From Archilochus colubris (Eukaryota > Chordata > Aves > Apodiformes > Trochilidae), in assembly GCA_023079485.1 (NCBI GenBank), contig CM041097.1:14913561-14977560 (forward strand): a stretch of DNA of 64,000 bases, read 5' to 3'. Position numbers and translations under genes: made by a program. The stretch's first letter is position 1. The number at the start of each line of letters is the position of its first letter. This document shows, piece by piece, positions 10,766 through 24,004 of the stretch. Under the pieces are notes generated by a model that was given only the letters and a program-made list of their open reading frames with translations, was not told the origin of the DNA and did not search any database.

Positions 10766-13496
10766 CTGGGTGAAACATAATATAACACAGAAATGTCCCC
10801 AGGTCTCTGAATTACTGCTTGTTATAGGTCATTTTGAATCATCCTGTGGCCAACAGGCAGTGCCACTGACACCCATGGCACCTCTTGCAGAAGAAGCTGC
10901 TGTGCCACAGGGACAACCAAGGCTCCATCTGGGCATAAATGATCATCATATAACTCAATTTGTTTCTCTGCAGGACAAAAAGAGATAATGCCTCACATCA
11001 CTCATCACAACTGAGCCAACGGGGCCTCACCTTCTGCTGCTACCAGGCTTAGAAATACACAGAGCAGAACATTAATAATCTTTAAAGTGTTTAAAATATT
11101 ACTTTTGAGGAAAACTTTCTTTCCCCATCCCTTATAGTGCATGTCCTGAAACCATCAGACACTTGTGCCTTGTTGGTCCTAGGGTTGTACCTGTCAGACC
11201 CCTCCTGCACAGGTGCCTTTATCCCTCTCTATTGAGAAGAAAATCAATCCAGATCAAAACTGGTAAGAATTTCCAGTAAATTCAAGCAAAAATTTAAACT
11301 TCAGTAGAAGAATAACAGAAGAAAAGACTATGGAAAATCCTAAAAGTCCCACCAACATTATAAAACCCAGCCCATGCATGCTCCAAAGGGCAAACCCACC
11401 TCCAGCAAGGCTGACAGTGTGCACAGAAAACTCAGACCCCTGGGCTGCCTCTGGAGCAGAAAAGATAAAACTTCCATCAGTGATGCGGAACAAAAAACCT
11501 GAAAATTTTCCCTCAAATGTCCAGAAAATGAGCAAAATGTGGCAAGCAAGGTTATGTAGTGCTACCTCCTCATGTTTCACTCCAATTTTTATCCATTCCA
11601 TGTGTTGCTTTCTGGCCATTTAGAAACTCTTTTCTCATTTATCAGTGTTTTCACATTTCATTTCTGGACACTGCTACTTATGCATTATCCATCCTTTTTA
11701 TCTTGCTGTTTGAACTCTGTTCTGCACCTCTGGTTCAGTTTTACCATTCATTCATCAGCATGAAGTTAAACAATTACTAAACAACTTGGGTAGCTGGCAA
11801 GCAGGGAAGGAAGCAAGATCCCTTTCTGCCCAGAGGGAAGCAAGATTTTATACAATAGCATGGCCTTTGTTTTCCATCTCATGGGTGATGCTATTGAAGT
11901 GAAGCTTATATCATATTCTGTGCCAAACCATTCCAGCTAGGTTCAGATTGCAGTTCCCCTTGGGGTATTTCCACTCAATATATAAGATAACCAGATCTGC
12001 TCCCTGTCCACTCCTAGCCTGGGCAGATCCTGAATCCTGGCAAGCTAAACTTCTCTTTCCCCCCATAACACTCCCCAGTTAATACCATTTTACCAGTGAG
12101 CACTCCTCTTAATGCTACAGGAGCACATGGCAAAGCACTGAGCAAATTGGGTGTTTTCCTGCAGTGAGCAGAAAGCAGCTGAGTGACTGTAAAACTTTGT
12201 GCCCTGTATGTTCTGCTTTCATCTGTGGAATGGCAGTGCTTGTGTTTCAGCTTCAGTTCCTGACTGCAAAACTGTGATTACCTTGCTGCAAAAAAATGGA
12301 CTTTGGGTGCAGGGTAGAGATGAAATTCTGCTCCTCACACATCAGGAACATCAGGATTCAGGGATCTGACCTGGGTCACATTTTATTGTTTTGTTTTTAG
12401 AATTATCTCAGTGTTTTTCCACTACTAGGAAATACACTAGAGATAACACTGATCTTAGCTTTGGTTTGTAGGTCTTGATGTTTGTGCTTGCCAAGCTTTA
12501 TTTTACATTGTATTCTTATTTTGCATTGTAATTGTTACTTTGCATTATCATCTGTGTTTCATGAGCTGCCATCTGAGTTCTCTTGCACTGTGCCAACATG
12601 AAAAATCAAAGAGAGGTTGCTTTTTTTTTTTTTGCAGAGCAATACCTCGTGGAAAAACTACTGCTGGATGTCTTGGACTGAGCCCTAACTCCAGAAACTC
12701 TGTGTGAAAAGGGGCTCTCTGCTAAGAGCCACTCCATGGGATGTCCCAGGAGTCCCAGCCCAGAAAGCAGGATGTGCAGTCTGACCTGGGGATGCTGTCC
12801 AGACCTCCTGCTTCCAAGGAGATGGGAACAGGGTTTGCAGGGAGGAGTCTAAGATTTTGTTGATTTAACCCTCTCAAACTGTTTAAAAATAACACTTCCT
12901 GGGCTTAAGACCTATCTCTGCTCTTCCAGTGTCCCCTATTTTTTTTACTCTTTTTTTTTTTTAGCATGAAGTTTTGCATTTAAGAAACTGGACTTCAGTG
13001 CTCTTCTATCCAGGAAAAATGCCAGATACAGGATTTTTCCCTGAAGGTTACCTATGGGATCTAGAGATGGTTATAGGATCAAAAATCAGGCTGGATTTCT
13101 CCAGCACAAGGTACCAGGAGGTTAAGCACTGCTGGAGACAGCTGGCTTTTCACATGGGGATCTGGTCATGGGGTATTAATGTCAAACAAATATCACATGC
13201 ACTGGGGCAAGAGAGTCTGTAAAGATTTTATTCTATTGTCCTGACTCTAAAAACTTCAGAGGAAATTTGGAGACTACAAAGGAAAAGGCCTTAAGTTTTG
13301 AGGCCATTCCTAAAAGGATGAATTACGAGACTCTGTAAAGAGCCTGAAAGTACTGACAAATCCACCATCTGAACATTATGGTCTTGGCTTTTTAATGGTC
13401 AAAGTCAAAACTGCCTCTTTCATGTAAAAAGTATACATGTAAATACCTCAGTGCAAGAGGCTGAGGTTCAAGTAGTTTTTTCTGTTTATTACAGGC

Positions 13497-13512
13497 TTTT
13501 TTTTTTTTTTTT
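13497..13512. repeat. poly-T run (16 bases)
   Basis: Sixteen consecutive T. On the minus strand no AATAAA lies 10-30 bases before the A run, so it does not look like a retrocopy tail. Confidence 0.75.
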
Positions 13513-14042
13513 AAATCTTGCTTGTTGTATTTGGAGATACAGTGAAGCACTCACCAGTTTACATCTCCTGCCAGTGTAACTTGAACATCAGGATGCCAGC
13601 CAGGACCTGGAAACACCCATGCAAGTCCTAACCCAGGCTCATTTCAGGGAGGTTTTGCAGCTCTGGGTACCCATCTCCTACCTCACCCCCTGCCCCTTGC
13701 CCACCTTTCTGAGCCAAAAAAACAGCTCAGGAACCTCTTCCCATCACATTGTTGCTGACTCCAGTGAGTTTCCATCCATCAGGGCTGTGCAATGAGGAGC
13801 TGGTGCAGGGAGATGTTTCTCACCTGCTCTACTCAAAATCAGCAGGAAGGGAGAGGTGAGTTCATCCCACTTGACATCCAAGTTCAAAGGCATCTCGTAC
13901 TCAGAGTATCTGAGTAAAAGTGGATGAGTCCACCATTTGTTAGCAATTATACTGCACTGGTTATCAGAAAATGAAATAAAATAGGGTTGTTTTGTTTTCT
14001 TGCCTCTTGCCAATATATTTCTATTGTTTATTTTGATTTTAG

Positions 14043-14196
14043 GAAAGAAACAATAGAGGAAAGTTCATTGAATGAGAAGTTTGCCAATGTTTCCACAGAA
14101 ATATTTGCCACTGGAGGTCAGCCCCATATTTCCAACAGTAATTTAATCATCCACATCCATCTTACTGGAAATTCCTCTAGACTCTTAACATACTAG
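14043..14196 (+). other. exon-like open segment with upstream acceptor (unproven)
   Basis: A T-rich tract ends in TTTTGATTTTAG at 14042, a plausible splice acceptor, and the following 51 codons stay open to TAG at 14194-14196. The predicted peptide begins KETIEESSLNEKF and is reasonably mixed in composition. There is no upstream ATG in this frame before the acceptor, so it could only be an internal or terminal exon. I recognise no family. By chance alone a 50-codon open stretch is common at this base composition, so this is a candidate only. Confidence 0.12.
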
Positions 14197-16139
14197 AGAG
14201 CCATTCATAAATAATATTAAGAACATCAGCATACACTTTGAAGATTGTCCCAGGATCTATTTATTGATATGTATTTTTTGCAGCACTACGAGGAAGCATT
14301 GGTTTTTCTAGCTAGAAGTGTCTGGCTGTAGTCACACAACTGCACTGGTGTTTGGCAGAGCACAGAAATACTGATTGAGAAAACAAAGGAATAAATTGGA
14401 AGCTACCTAGGAAAGATTCAACATTGTTTAGTGTAACTACACAATTTAAAACCACTCCAAAATCAAAACAGATGCTATCGATGATTTAACTCAGTCCCAC
14501 TGCTCAGCCTGCCTGAAACAATGATCTCTGTATTTCTTGAATGTCTTTTGTATCTTTCAAGGCACTAAGTTTTCTTTTCTTTCGAATGAAAAAAAAAGGA
14601 AACTTAACCCTGGTGTTCTCAAAACATTGTTACAAACTTTAGACAAAATCCCTCTTTTTGTCAAGTAAGGCTGAAGTCATCAACCCACAGAAGACACTGC
14701 CCAGCAGGCAGACAGAAACTGAGCTGGTATCCAGAATCCTCCCTGGGAATGGTCAAGGCCAAGTGTTTTTTGGGTACTTCAGGTTCTCCTGCTGAGGTAG
14801 GGCTGATACTGGAGCTGGGCAGAGCCTGACTTGTTCCACTGCCAATGCCACCACCTGGCATGGCACTCAGGGCAGCTTCATCTGATGATTTGCTGCAGCA
14901 AAACCCACTCAACCCACCCAGAAATGGAGATGAGAGGTTTCAAGCCAGGCTGGAAGTGCTGCATCTTCTGAGAGCTGCACAGAGAGCAAACCAGGGTTTA
15001 GGGCAATCCTTCCTTCCAGGCATTGACTCCATGCCTGAAGGCACAGGAAATCTGTCTGAGACAATCCAAAGAACACATTCAGGCAAGCAGATGAATTACA
15101 TCTTTTTCAGCAGGACTCAGGGCTTGCTTTGTGATGAGGTTTTCAACAAACAGCTCTGTGCCAGGGGACTTCTTCCTGCTGGCCAGGCAGATTGTCCCCA
15201 GCTTGCTGAGCCTCACAGGGCAAAAAACCTCCACCTCCATCCTCAGTGCTGCAGTGGGGAGAGCAGGGCTGCAGGCCAGCTCTTACTGAGTGACCTGGAG
15301 AGAGCACAAGGGAGGAAAACCCTGACCTGACCCATTTTGTTGTTCAATCAGAGCATCCAGGCAGGACTCAGCTTCTGCCTTTACTCCCTCATACCTGCAG
15401 CATGAGTAAGAGTCACAGTTAATTTTCCTGCCTGTTCTTAGAGCAACACACATGCTTATGATCTCAGAGCTATTTCTCAAGGAGAAACATTCTATTCTTG
15501 CTTTAAGAAACAAGCATACCCTCCAAAAAAACTCCTTCCATTGCCCTGGCTATATTCATCCGATTTTGGATGAGATGCCTGCAGACTCTGGCTGGAATAC
15601 CACTAACAAACCAAGAGCCCAGGAATCCTTCAGCTGCCTCAGGAAACACATCCCACAGCCAAAGGAAACCCCACCACCTTCAGATGCTCCTGACGTGGTG
15701 GGTGAGCTCTACCACATCTACCCTGTCACCAGGCAAAGCTGCTACTGAGGTTAAGCTCCTCAGTGAGGCGAGGACAAGGAGAGTTTCTCTGGAGGAAGAA
15801 TGGAAAGTGTTTGTGTCCCTGGAAAGTCTCTGGAAGCGTGTGGGTGTTGCTGCATGCTTTGAGGGTCTGGCTCCACAAAATACTTAGGCACATGTGTAAC
15901 CAGGAGTGACGTCCAAGAGAGTCCTGCAGAGACAAATGCTTCCAAGCCCTCCAGCTCCAGCAGGATCCAAACAGTCCTCCACAAAGTTTCAATTATTTTT
16001 TTTTTCTTTTTTTTATTCAATCCACTAAAATAGCCTTCTTTCTGAAAAATGTCTGCTCATCTAGCAGCTGAATTAAACTCACTTTGAAGCATAGCAGGTC
16101 CTTCCTCTCATGAAGAGAGGTATCCATAACACAAGGTAA

Positions 16140-16500
16140 GAGATCTTACACTGCAGCACATTGCCTGGTTATTAATGTGAAAACCAGAATTAATTGAATG
16201 CCAAAAAGTTGTGAGAAAGTTCGAGCAAAAGCAACATCAATCATAAGGACCATCTCATACCATAGTTATTTTACAACAATTCCACTTTACACTCCTTGGC
16301 CAGCACAGCTTTTTGAATAATTAAATAGCCAGATGACACACAATCAGATTAAAAAGCCTTCGATGTGAATGAATATCAGATTCCCAATTCTGAAAGGAAT
16401 TTAATCATGGAAACTTCCACCTACTGCCCAGTTTACCCTGTTCTGAAAAGCAGTTATAGCCATGAGATCATATTCATGGTGCTTTTTCCAGTTCATAAGG
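16140..16500. promoter_or_regulatory. possible conserved noncoding block
   Basis: AT-rich unique sequence without homopolymers. It is dense in homeodomain-type words (GGTTATTAATG, GAATTAATTG, GAATAATTAAATAG, AATTTAATCATGG) and carries two isolated CpG pairs in otherwise CpG-poor DNA. It looks like vertebrate noncoding elements under constraint, but this is judged by eye only. Confidence 0.22.
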
Positions 16501-17010
16501 AAACCTGAGCCATTGCCTCATAGAGGAACTTGGTCACAGGACATGGCTCCGGGAGATTTTGGAGGAAAAACACCCTCTCCCCATCTCTGTGTAAAGTAGC
16601 TTTTCTTGACTTTACATGGCATTAAAACAGACACATCATTAAACCAGACACTTAATTAAAACTGGAAACACATTTAAAACTGAGAGTGTGAATTAACTTA
16701 CTAGAAGTACACAGAGATGAAAATAATTACAACTGTAGTAAAAAAAAAGAAAAAAAAGCATTTTCACCTAATAGTATCCAATATGCATTGCATTGTAGAC
16801 AGTGCTTCATGTTACATACAGACACTGTGTTTCTCAGCATACAAACCACTTATGTGCAATAATGACACACATTTCAGCAGCAAAGCAAGACATGCAGGGT
16901 TTCTGAATGTGCCAAATAGGCAAGACACCAACCAGCCCTGGTGTATTTAGAACGTGCTCAAACCACATGTCAAAGTAAACAGGAAAGCTAAAGCACTGAG
17001 GGGAAGTGGG

Positions 17011-17049
17011 GGAATTTTTGTTGTTGTTGGGTTTTTTCTTGGTTTTTTA
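17011..17049. repeat. T/G-rich low-complexity tract
   Basis: TTTTTGTTGTTGTTGGG followed by TTTTTTCTTGGTTTTTT. A three-fold GTT repeat is embedded. Same class as the tracts listed earlier. Confidence 0.7.
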
Positions 17050-18906
17050 GGCATCCCAATATTTACTTAGAGGCCTAATACATACTAAAATGAAAGTATA
17101 TGAAAAAGTGTTAATGATTCATCTATAGAATGAACTTGCCATCTGAAAAGATGCTGGGAATTCTGAAGAGTGTTGAGTGTGACTTTGCTCACATATATTT
17201 TCCTTTTCCTGTTTTTAAATCCAGAATATGTCTAAATAAGTGAGAGATTGAATTAGACAAATTTTGAAAAAAAAAAACCAACACAAAAAGTCCTCCATTT
17301 TGCACTAAAAGCCACCAGAAAGAGGCAGAGGCAAGCTTGTGATCTCCAAGAACTCAAACTTTGTGTCAAGTGGGCTCCAGGCAGATGAAGAGTCAATATG
17401 AAATATGGAGGAACTCCACTTCTCAGCCACAACAATAATAATTGTCTGCAAAATTGCTGACCCAGGTAAACTGAAACTTTCCTTGCCAAATTTGCATTTT
17501 CTACCCATAGAGGACCATTCACTGTATTCATTCAACTATTTCACATCCAATAAACATACTTTTCCATCATACCTTCCACAACTTCTTTAAATAACCTACA
17601 GAATTAAAGCCCAGACCTCCAAATTGCAGACCCAGCATGAGAGAGCTGGTTGGGAAAAGGGCAGTGGGAAGAGGATCACCCCCTGGCAGCAGCCCAGGCT
17701 TGTGCCAGATTAGTGAGTGCATTACCATGGCCTGATGTAAACAGAAAAGATATTTCCTGTCTTGAGTTACATGGCAGGGAATGGGGGATTTGACTTGTAA
17801 ATGAGGGGAGGATAAAAGGCTAAAGCCCCTAAGTACACACACCAGCACCATCTGTGAGCAATGAGCCCAAGTTAGAAATGCTCCTGGAGACCCACACTTC
17901 AATGAATTGCTTTAAAAAGAGTGATTTGCATCTTTGTTGTAAGTACACCCTGGGATCCCCCTATGAAACAGAAATATCTTGTCTTCCAGCCACTCCAGGG
18001 AATAAACATGCTGGGCCTCAGATGGGTGTTAGCTGGGGATGGATCTCTGCCCACCTACCAGCTGTGTCTGGTTACAGGGGATCTGCTCCTGCTAAAGACA
18101 GCTCAATGCTGGTGCTGCTGTTCTGTGCTGTGGGCCAGCAAAGCTGGTGTGAGGCTTTCCTGCCTCTCCATTGCCCATCCCTCCAAGAGCAGTCTGCCTG
18201 AGAAGATCTCTGAGCCCAAACACAGGGGCATCAGTGCAACCCACAGGGTAATCCTTGCAAGGCCTCTTCCTGTGGTTTAGGTAGTGCTGTTATAAGCAAT
18301 ACCAGACAAAGCACCTGGCAGGAGGTCTGTGGAGATGACATCCTGACTTTCAGCTGAGAGGTGGGCTCAAAGAAAGAGAGACCAAGGAAGAAAAAGGAGG
18401 TCTACCAACATTTCAGCACAAGGAGGTAGAAGTGCAGGAAAAGCTTTTCAAACTACAGCTGCAGTAGGCTACAAGGAATCACTGCCACAGACATCACCAA
18501 AATCAACAGTTCTGTTGGAATCTGTGAGGATCTTCATTGCTGGGATCTTGTCTGGAGGCTGCTCTTAAGCTTCTGGTTGTCAGATTCCACTTAAAACCTC
18601 TGTTCCTTTTTCACTTTGTAGATGCAGCATCTGTCTCGCTTGTTATATTGGGGGGAGGGAGACGTGTAATTAAGTGCAAATAGGGTTCTCATGATGCAAT
18701 ACAGACTCATATAATACTTCCCAGGTGCCACTGTCTCAAACAGCTTTGGCAGGAGTTTCCCAGTTGCAAGGCTAGGATTTAAGAATAGCAGCAAACTTGT
18801 GTGGTCCCGCAGAAGCACTCCTTACGTGCAGTGCTCCCATCCTGCCTTTGGGAACAGCTGTGCAAGTCCACGCCAGGGCTGGTAGTTTGAAGGGGAGCTT
18901 GGCTTA

Positions 18907-18942
18907 GTTTTTGTGGGTTTTTTTTTTTTCCCCTTTTTTCCC
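18907..18942. repeat. T-rich tract with G and C interruptions
   Basis: TTTTTGTGGG then twelve T, CCCC, six T and CCC. Strongly pyrimidine-biased on the plus strand, with no coding meaning. Confidence 0.65.
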
Positions 18943-19350
18943 TTAAGACAGCCTCCACTTTAAAACCAAGTTCGCTGAGATTATCACGGGGTGAGATAAC
19001 GCTGTCAAACCACTGCAAGCAGCTGGTTTGTGTTGTGTTTGAGAGACACCTCGTAGGAATAAAGAAAAAAAACCCCAAACCTTAAGTTATCCCTGCAGAA
19101 AGAATTGTGGAGGAGCACAGTAAGTTGCATCAGAGCCCACAATGGCCATTTAAGAGCAGCTGATTGCTTTGCCAGTTGCACTTGTGGTGGAAGATGGAGA
19201 ATGAAACGTGGAGATGGGGGATGTGGCTCTTAAGCATGCTAAGAGCCTGAGAATGGGCAATGCTGCAATTTCCATCTCTTTGAGCCCTGACATTTCCCCT
19301 CTGCCATCACCAGATTGGAGACGATAGGCTTATTTTTCTAGCAAATATGG

Positions 19351-19368
19351 ATTTCAATGATTTCAATG
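19351..19368. repeat. 9-base tandem duplication
   Basis: ATTTCAATG occurs twice head to tail, followed by ATGGATTTCAG, which echoes the unit. A small replication-slippage duplication. Confidence 0.7.
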
Positions 19369-20878
19369 ATGGATTTCAGCTGCTTATCACAATTTTTGCC
19401 TTTTGGCTGGACCGCCAAAGCACTTCATCTTTTGGGAAAGGAAACTGGTATAGGACCTATTTTATTTATTTATTTTAATAGGTAACAGTACAGTAATTTC
19501 CCTTCAAAATGATCACTCATCCCAGACTAAGTTCTGGCTACTGCTGCTTCTAGCTGAGGCTTGGCAGGTAGCTCAATGAATTGATAATAGGCTGCACAAT
19601 CTGACAAGGAGCTTTATCAATCAAAACAAGCCCTGCTGTTCAGCTCAACAGGAAAGTTCAATCACTCTTCTCTGGTGGAATCAGTCTACACGTAATGCTT
19701 TCATTCCAAGATAATGTTAGACTGCAGATTTGGATCTGCTCTCACTGCTCCAGGGCTATTTATATCTTTGTACCTTGAGGGTTTACTAATTAGCAGCCTT
19801 CTTCCACACCCTTTGATATCATTAATCTCAGTGTAAGGGATTACTTTTTGATGATATCTCTGAGGGAGTGGAGAACAGCTGGAATAATTTGAAATATGAT
19901 AGTTTGAGCAGTTCTCCAAGAGCAATGATTGAAAGATGGCAACAGTTTTGCCTATGCAAGCAAAGCCAGCAAACCACTCCAGGATGGCTGTGGATAGGAG
20001 AGACATTGACTCACAACTTAGTCCAGAATTGGCAAATAGCAGGGGTTAGGCTGGGCCTTTTCTACTCATCACAAACATCACATTATCAGGTGAAGCATCT
20101 TTCAATCATTTTCTGTCCCCTCTCCTGCCCACTCCTCCATTTGCTTTCTCTAGTTCACTATACAGGGTCGTGCACAGTCAAAAAGCCCCTCAGCATGTTA
20201 GGGGCAAAGTAACAACAAAAGCTGAATATAAGAACTTTGTGAGGACTCAGAAGCAGCTGAGAGCTCAGTACTGCCTGTGTGCTGTTACTCAGCCTTTCCC
20301 ACAGTTTGCAAACCCTCTGGTTCCCAGTTTCTAATACAGGAGAGCTGGGTTAACTTGCTTGGAAGATTAATTTAACGCTGCTGGAGTCTCATCTCAGGTA
20401 GTTTCTAATAACATGGTGGGTGAGGTTGATTTAAACCATAATTGCTTGCATTTTTTTTTCCACATTACTCACTTTGCTGCTCCACAACACAAGTCAATTT
20501 AAAGGCCTGTCATTAACTTTGTCATTCTGTAAAGTTCAAAACTGGAGATGGGGGAAAAAAAAAAATTGTTTTCTCCACTCAGGCCAGAGTGACTCTGATC
20601 CCATGGAAGCTCCTGCTCAACAGATGAGCCCTTGTAGGAGAACATGCAGTTTGCCACAGTCACTTTGATACCTGCCATTAATTGCCTGCTCTTGCTTGTC
20701 TGGTCTCACAGCAGCCTCCTGCACTTTGCTCCTTTCTGTTCTCATTCCTGTTTGAGCACTTCCTTTTGTTGCCAGTCTCCTGCTCCTCTTCAGGACCATT
20801 TTAGAGAGATAATAAAATCCTTGTGCAGATACAAAGAACCAGATACAAATGGCTGTGTGAGTGTATTTATGTTTACAG

Positions 20879-21055
20879 CATGAAGCCAGGGAACAGGCTG
20901 TCCTGGGTTCTGGTTTCCAACTGCAGCATAAATCCATCAGTGAACTTGTTACAGCCCCAGAGAAGAAAGCAGAAGCATCCCAGCAGGCAGTGCAGGACAA
21001 CCACCAGAGCCAAATCTTAGAAGACTCCCTATCTCTTAACTCTCCAGAAGTGTGA
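20879..21055 (+). other. exon-like open segment, possible terminal exon (unproven)
   Basis: An acceptor-like TTTATGTTTACAG ends at 20878 and 58 codons follow in frame to TGA at 21053-21055. The peptide is rich in Glu, Gln and Ser (for example KKAEASQQAVQ and a C-terminus of LSLNSPEV) and looks less random than most frames here. However, another plus frame and a 151-codon minus frame are also open over the same bases, which weakens the coding argument. No family is recognised. Confidence 0.12.
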
Positions 21056-21179
21056 AAGATGAAGGCTTTCACCCCAAATTAAACAAGCTGTCGTTTCATT
21101 TTGTTGGTGGGGACTGCAGAAAGGAAGCAGGAAGCCAGTATCAGGTAAGGAACATTAAGTACCTACTTACACACTTCAG

Positions 21180-21309
21180 GTCATCTTCAGCCAAGGAAGG
21201 AGCAGTGCACTCAGAGCAGTGTCCTTGGCCATGTGCTGTGCTTGCTGCCCTTCAAAAACTACACAGTTGGCATTGCTGGGACTCCAGCCTCTGGTGTCCC
21301 ATCCTTCAG
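21180..21309 (+). other. possible noncoding-transcript exon bounded by splice-like sites
   Basis: TTACACACTTCAG at 21167-21179 is an acceptor-like sequence. At the other end CAG followed by GTAAGT at 21310 is a perfect match to the vertebrate donor consensus. The enclosed 130 bases are open in one plus frame but resemble no protein. A second donor-like CAG/GTAAGG lies at about 21144. This would suit a lncRNA exon, but only transcript evidence could show that it is used. Confidence 0.13.
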
Positions 21310-22035
21310 GTAAGTATTGAGTAATATCATCCCCTCTCATCCACTACTGGAGAAGCATCTACTTAGTGAACACAGAACAAACTTTCCTTTGCCAGGCTTT
21401 GTGAACATTGCATTTCCTGAACCTTTCTCAGGAGGATAAATATTTCCTTTAGCAGGCAGCAGTCTCCAAAGGAAAAAGTGGCATGCTGAGGTGGCTTCTC
21501 AGAACAAGGAGAAAAAAAGAACATTAAAAGAGAATTTTTTACTGGTTTTCTTTGAGTGTTTTGTATACAGAGCCATGCTAGGTACAAAGCAAATGACAAG
21601 CTAAGAGGATAATTTTGACCAATGCAGGAGCCCATCCTTGTTCTGGTAAAATGAGATGACAGCAACATGTGGTGGAAGGCCTGGCTGAAGTGAAACCTTC
21701 ATGTGAGATGTTCACATCTTCACAGACTTCGAGATAAATGGCCTTTTTTCTGGTCTCCCATACAGTTTTGCTTTCTATATAGTAAGTGGATCATAACATT
21801 GACTGAAGGAGAAGTGCTCTCTGACTGGCTGAGCTGGGAGAGGAGGAAAGCAGAGGAAAATTTGGAGGGTAGAGTGAGCTCATGTCTCAAGGAGTCATTG
21901 TACTGATGGGGAATGACAGGATGAAAATGATGAAAGAAATAATGAGCAGTGTAGGAGACTGCAGAGAGCCTGCCCAGCAGTTGGGGTTAAAAATGGTTAA
22001 TCTGGGCTGACAAGTGAGCATCTGCCTTTACTGGG

Positions 22036-22067
22036 TTTGCACTGACATCAGTGGGAGTTTTACTGAG
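22036..22067 (+). mobile_element. fragment resembling an ancient amniote repeat
   Basis: The words TTGCACTGACATCAGTGGG and AGTTTTACTGAGG resemble a motif (a CTTCAGTGGGAGTTTTGCC type word) that recurs in turtle, crocodile and bird genomes. The fragment is short and the family name is not certain. Confidence 0.35.
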
Positions 22068-24004
22068 GATATCACTTGGACCATGTTCTCAGTGATGCTC
22101 TTGAGAACGAGGTAGAAGTGAAGCATGAGTGAACTGTACTCTAGCATTATGCTTATACTACTAAGACTGAATGCACAAGTTGGAGCTGCAAACAGATTCT
22201 TTCAGTCTAGCAATATGTTATACCTTAACATACTGGTTATCAGAGTTAAAAAGATATAAAATGTATATTAAAAGCCAAAGAAAATGCACTCAGTGAGAGG
22301 CCAGATTCCCACTTCAAGAAGTCTTTGGTTTTCTAAACCAATTTATCCCAGGTCTATTAAGAGCTTTTCCTGGTAAAGGAGTGAGAGTATTTTCTCTGCT
22401 ATAATCATATCAGTCTGTATTCTAGGTTAATGGAGATTAATATTACTGCCAGATTTTGTTCTTTTCCTGCATGTAATCTAATGCCAGATGGTTCTGAATG
22501 GGTATTAAATCCCCCACATGCATGACCTCCCTGAGGTTTTTATCATTGGAACCTTACAATAATTCAAGGAAAGCTTTCCCAAAGCCTGATCATAAACCTC
22601 CTAATGAGGGGCTGAAGTCAAAGAAAATCCTCTTGTTAATTCCTGTTTGGTGTTTTTCCCCCTTTATGACAAATAGGCAAGAATTCACAGCAACAGAGAT
22701 GCTTTTAAACTGATTCAGTGGAAAACGCATTAAAAAAAGGAGTATTCAGGTTAACAGTTCAAGTTCCCAGCAGGGTCCAGAGATGCAGTAACTGATCAGC
22801 CATCCTCAACCTCTACTACAGGGCCCCGTAGTGCCACCAACCCTCAAAGCAAGTAGAAGTTATTCTGTTGATTAGCGACTGCTTTATTCACAGTGTAACT
22901 TAACCCCTAGTGTCAGAACAAATATAATCCAGTCTCAGAGGAGGGACTGAAACGGGACCTTATCTATGCAAAAATACAAGGATTTGTGTGAACACCATCT
23001 TTACAGTAACTAAGCTTCAGCAACAGCAGTTAAATTCCCAAAGATTTTCCTCATTTGCAGAGTAGAGGGTACATTGGAAGGATTTTTATGTTTGGTTTTC
23101 TACTTGCTTCTTACTGCATTGCATCATGCTTACTGCTGCCTGTTACTTGAGCACCTAAGACAAAATTGTTCATAGCCTCATGGGTTTTCTGTACTTCTCA
23201 CTTACTGAGTCATCCAAAAGCAATATAAATATGCCTGCAGCTAAATCGCATCTTGTGATAACAGGGAAGGGTGACAAATAATCAGAATAAAAAATTTTAT
23301 TTAATTTTTTGGGGTATCCTATTTGTCCAGAAACCTTATTTCTCATAGGTCTTTTCACTGTGCATGCAGACTCCAACTCTCCATACTATCTATTGCCACT
23401 GGGAATATGCAGTGTCTGCAAAAAACAATGGTTGGCCAAAACCACAGAAGTAGTTATCCAGAAAGGGTTTAACTGGGGTAACTGAGGAAACTGAATCCAT
23501 TTCATCAGAACAGCATTCAAATGCATGAGACCTTGATTGTGGGGCTATCCTGCCTTGCCCTGAAGTCCCAGGCTCACCTCCCATCACATAGGAAAGAGAA
23601 CGAGAATCTGACTGCTAACATCCCTCTTCCAGGATCTGGCATTAAGGTAGAGCCACCCAGGATGGCAGGAGACAAATAAACAAACAAAAAAAAAGAAATA
23701 AAAAGACAAAGCCTGCCTCAGTACTCAGCAATACCTTATATTGACCTTATATCCTTACATCATTGTGCAGCACTTAATGTCTCCAAACCAGAGATGCTCT
23801 CTCACACTTGGCATCATGCAAGCAGCCACACAGTGTGTGCAGGCTGCTGCACCCCATGCTGGCAGAGAGGCAGGTGGTCTCTGGAAAGATTAGGGAGGGT
23901 CAGGGACCCTTTGCCAGAACTGAACCAGAAGCACCAAGCTCCAGCCAGGTGCTGAAGAAAACAACATTCTACTAGCCAACAAATCACTCATTAAACCTGT
24001 GACT

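Larger units (their letters stand above)
10766..20878. other. gene-free stretch
   Basis: No gene is supported. It includes T runs at 12951-12962 and 13497-13512, a T/G tract at 17011-17049, a T-rich tract at 18907-18942, an A/C tract at 19061-19081, a conserved-looking block at about 16140-16500, and a weak exon-like segment at 14043-14196. A 161-codon ATG frame at 14845-15330 resembles no family I know. Confidence 0.6.

Noticed and set aside
20617..21072. 151-codon minus-strand frame
   Set aside because: It runs antisense to two open plus frames and has no acceptable promoter or splice context. No family recognised.
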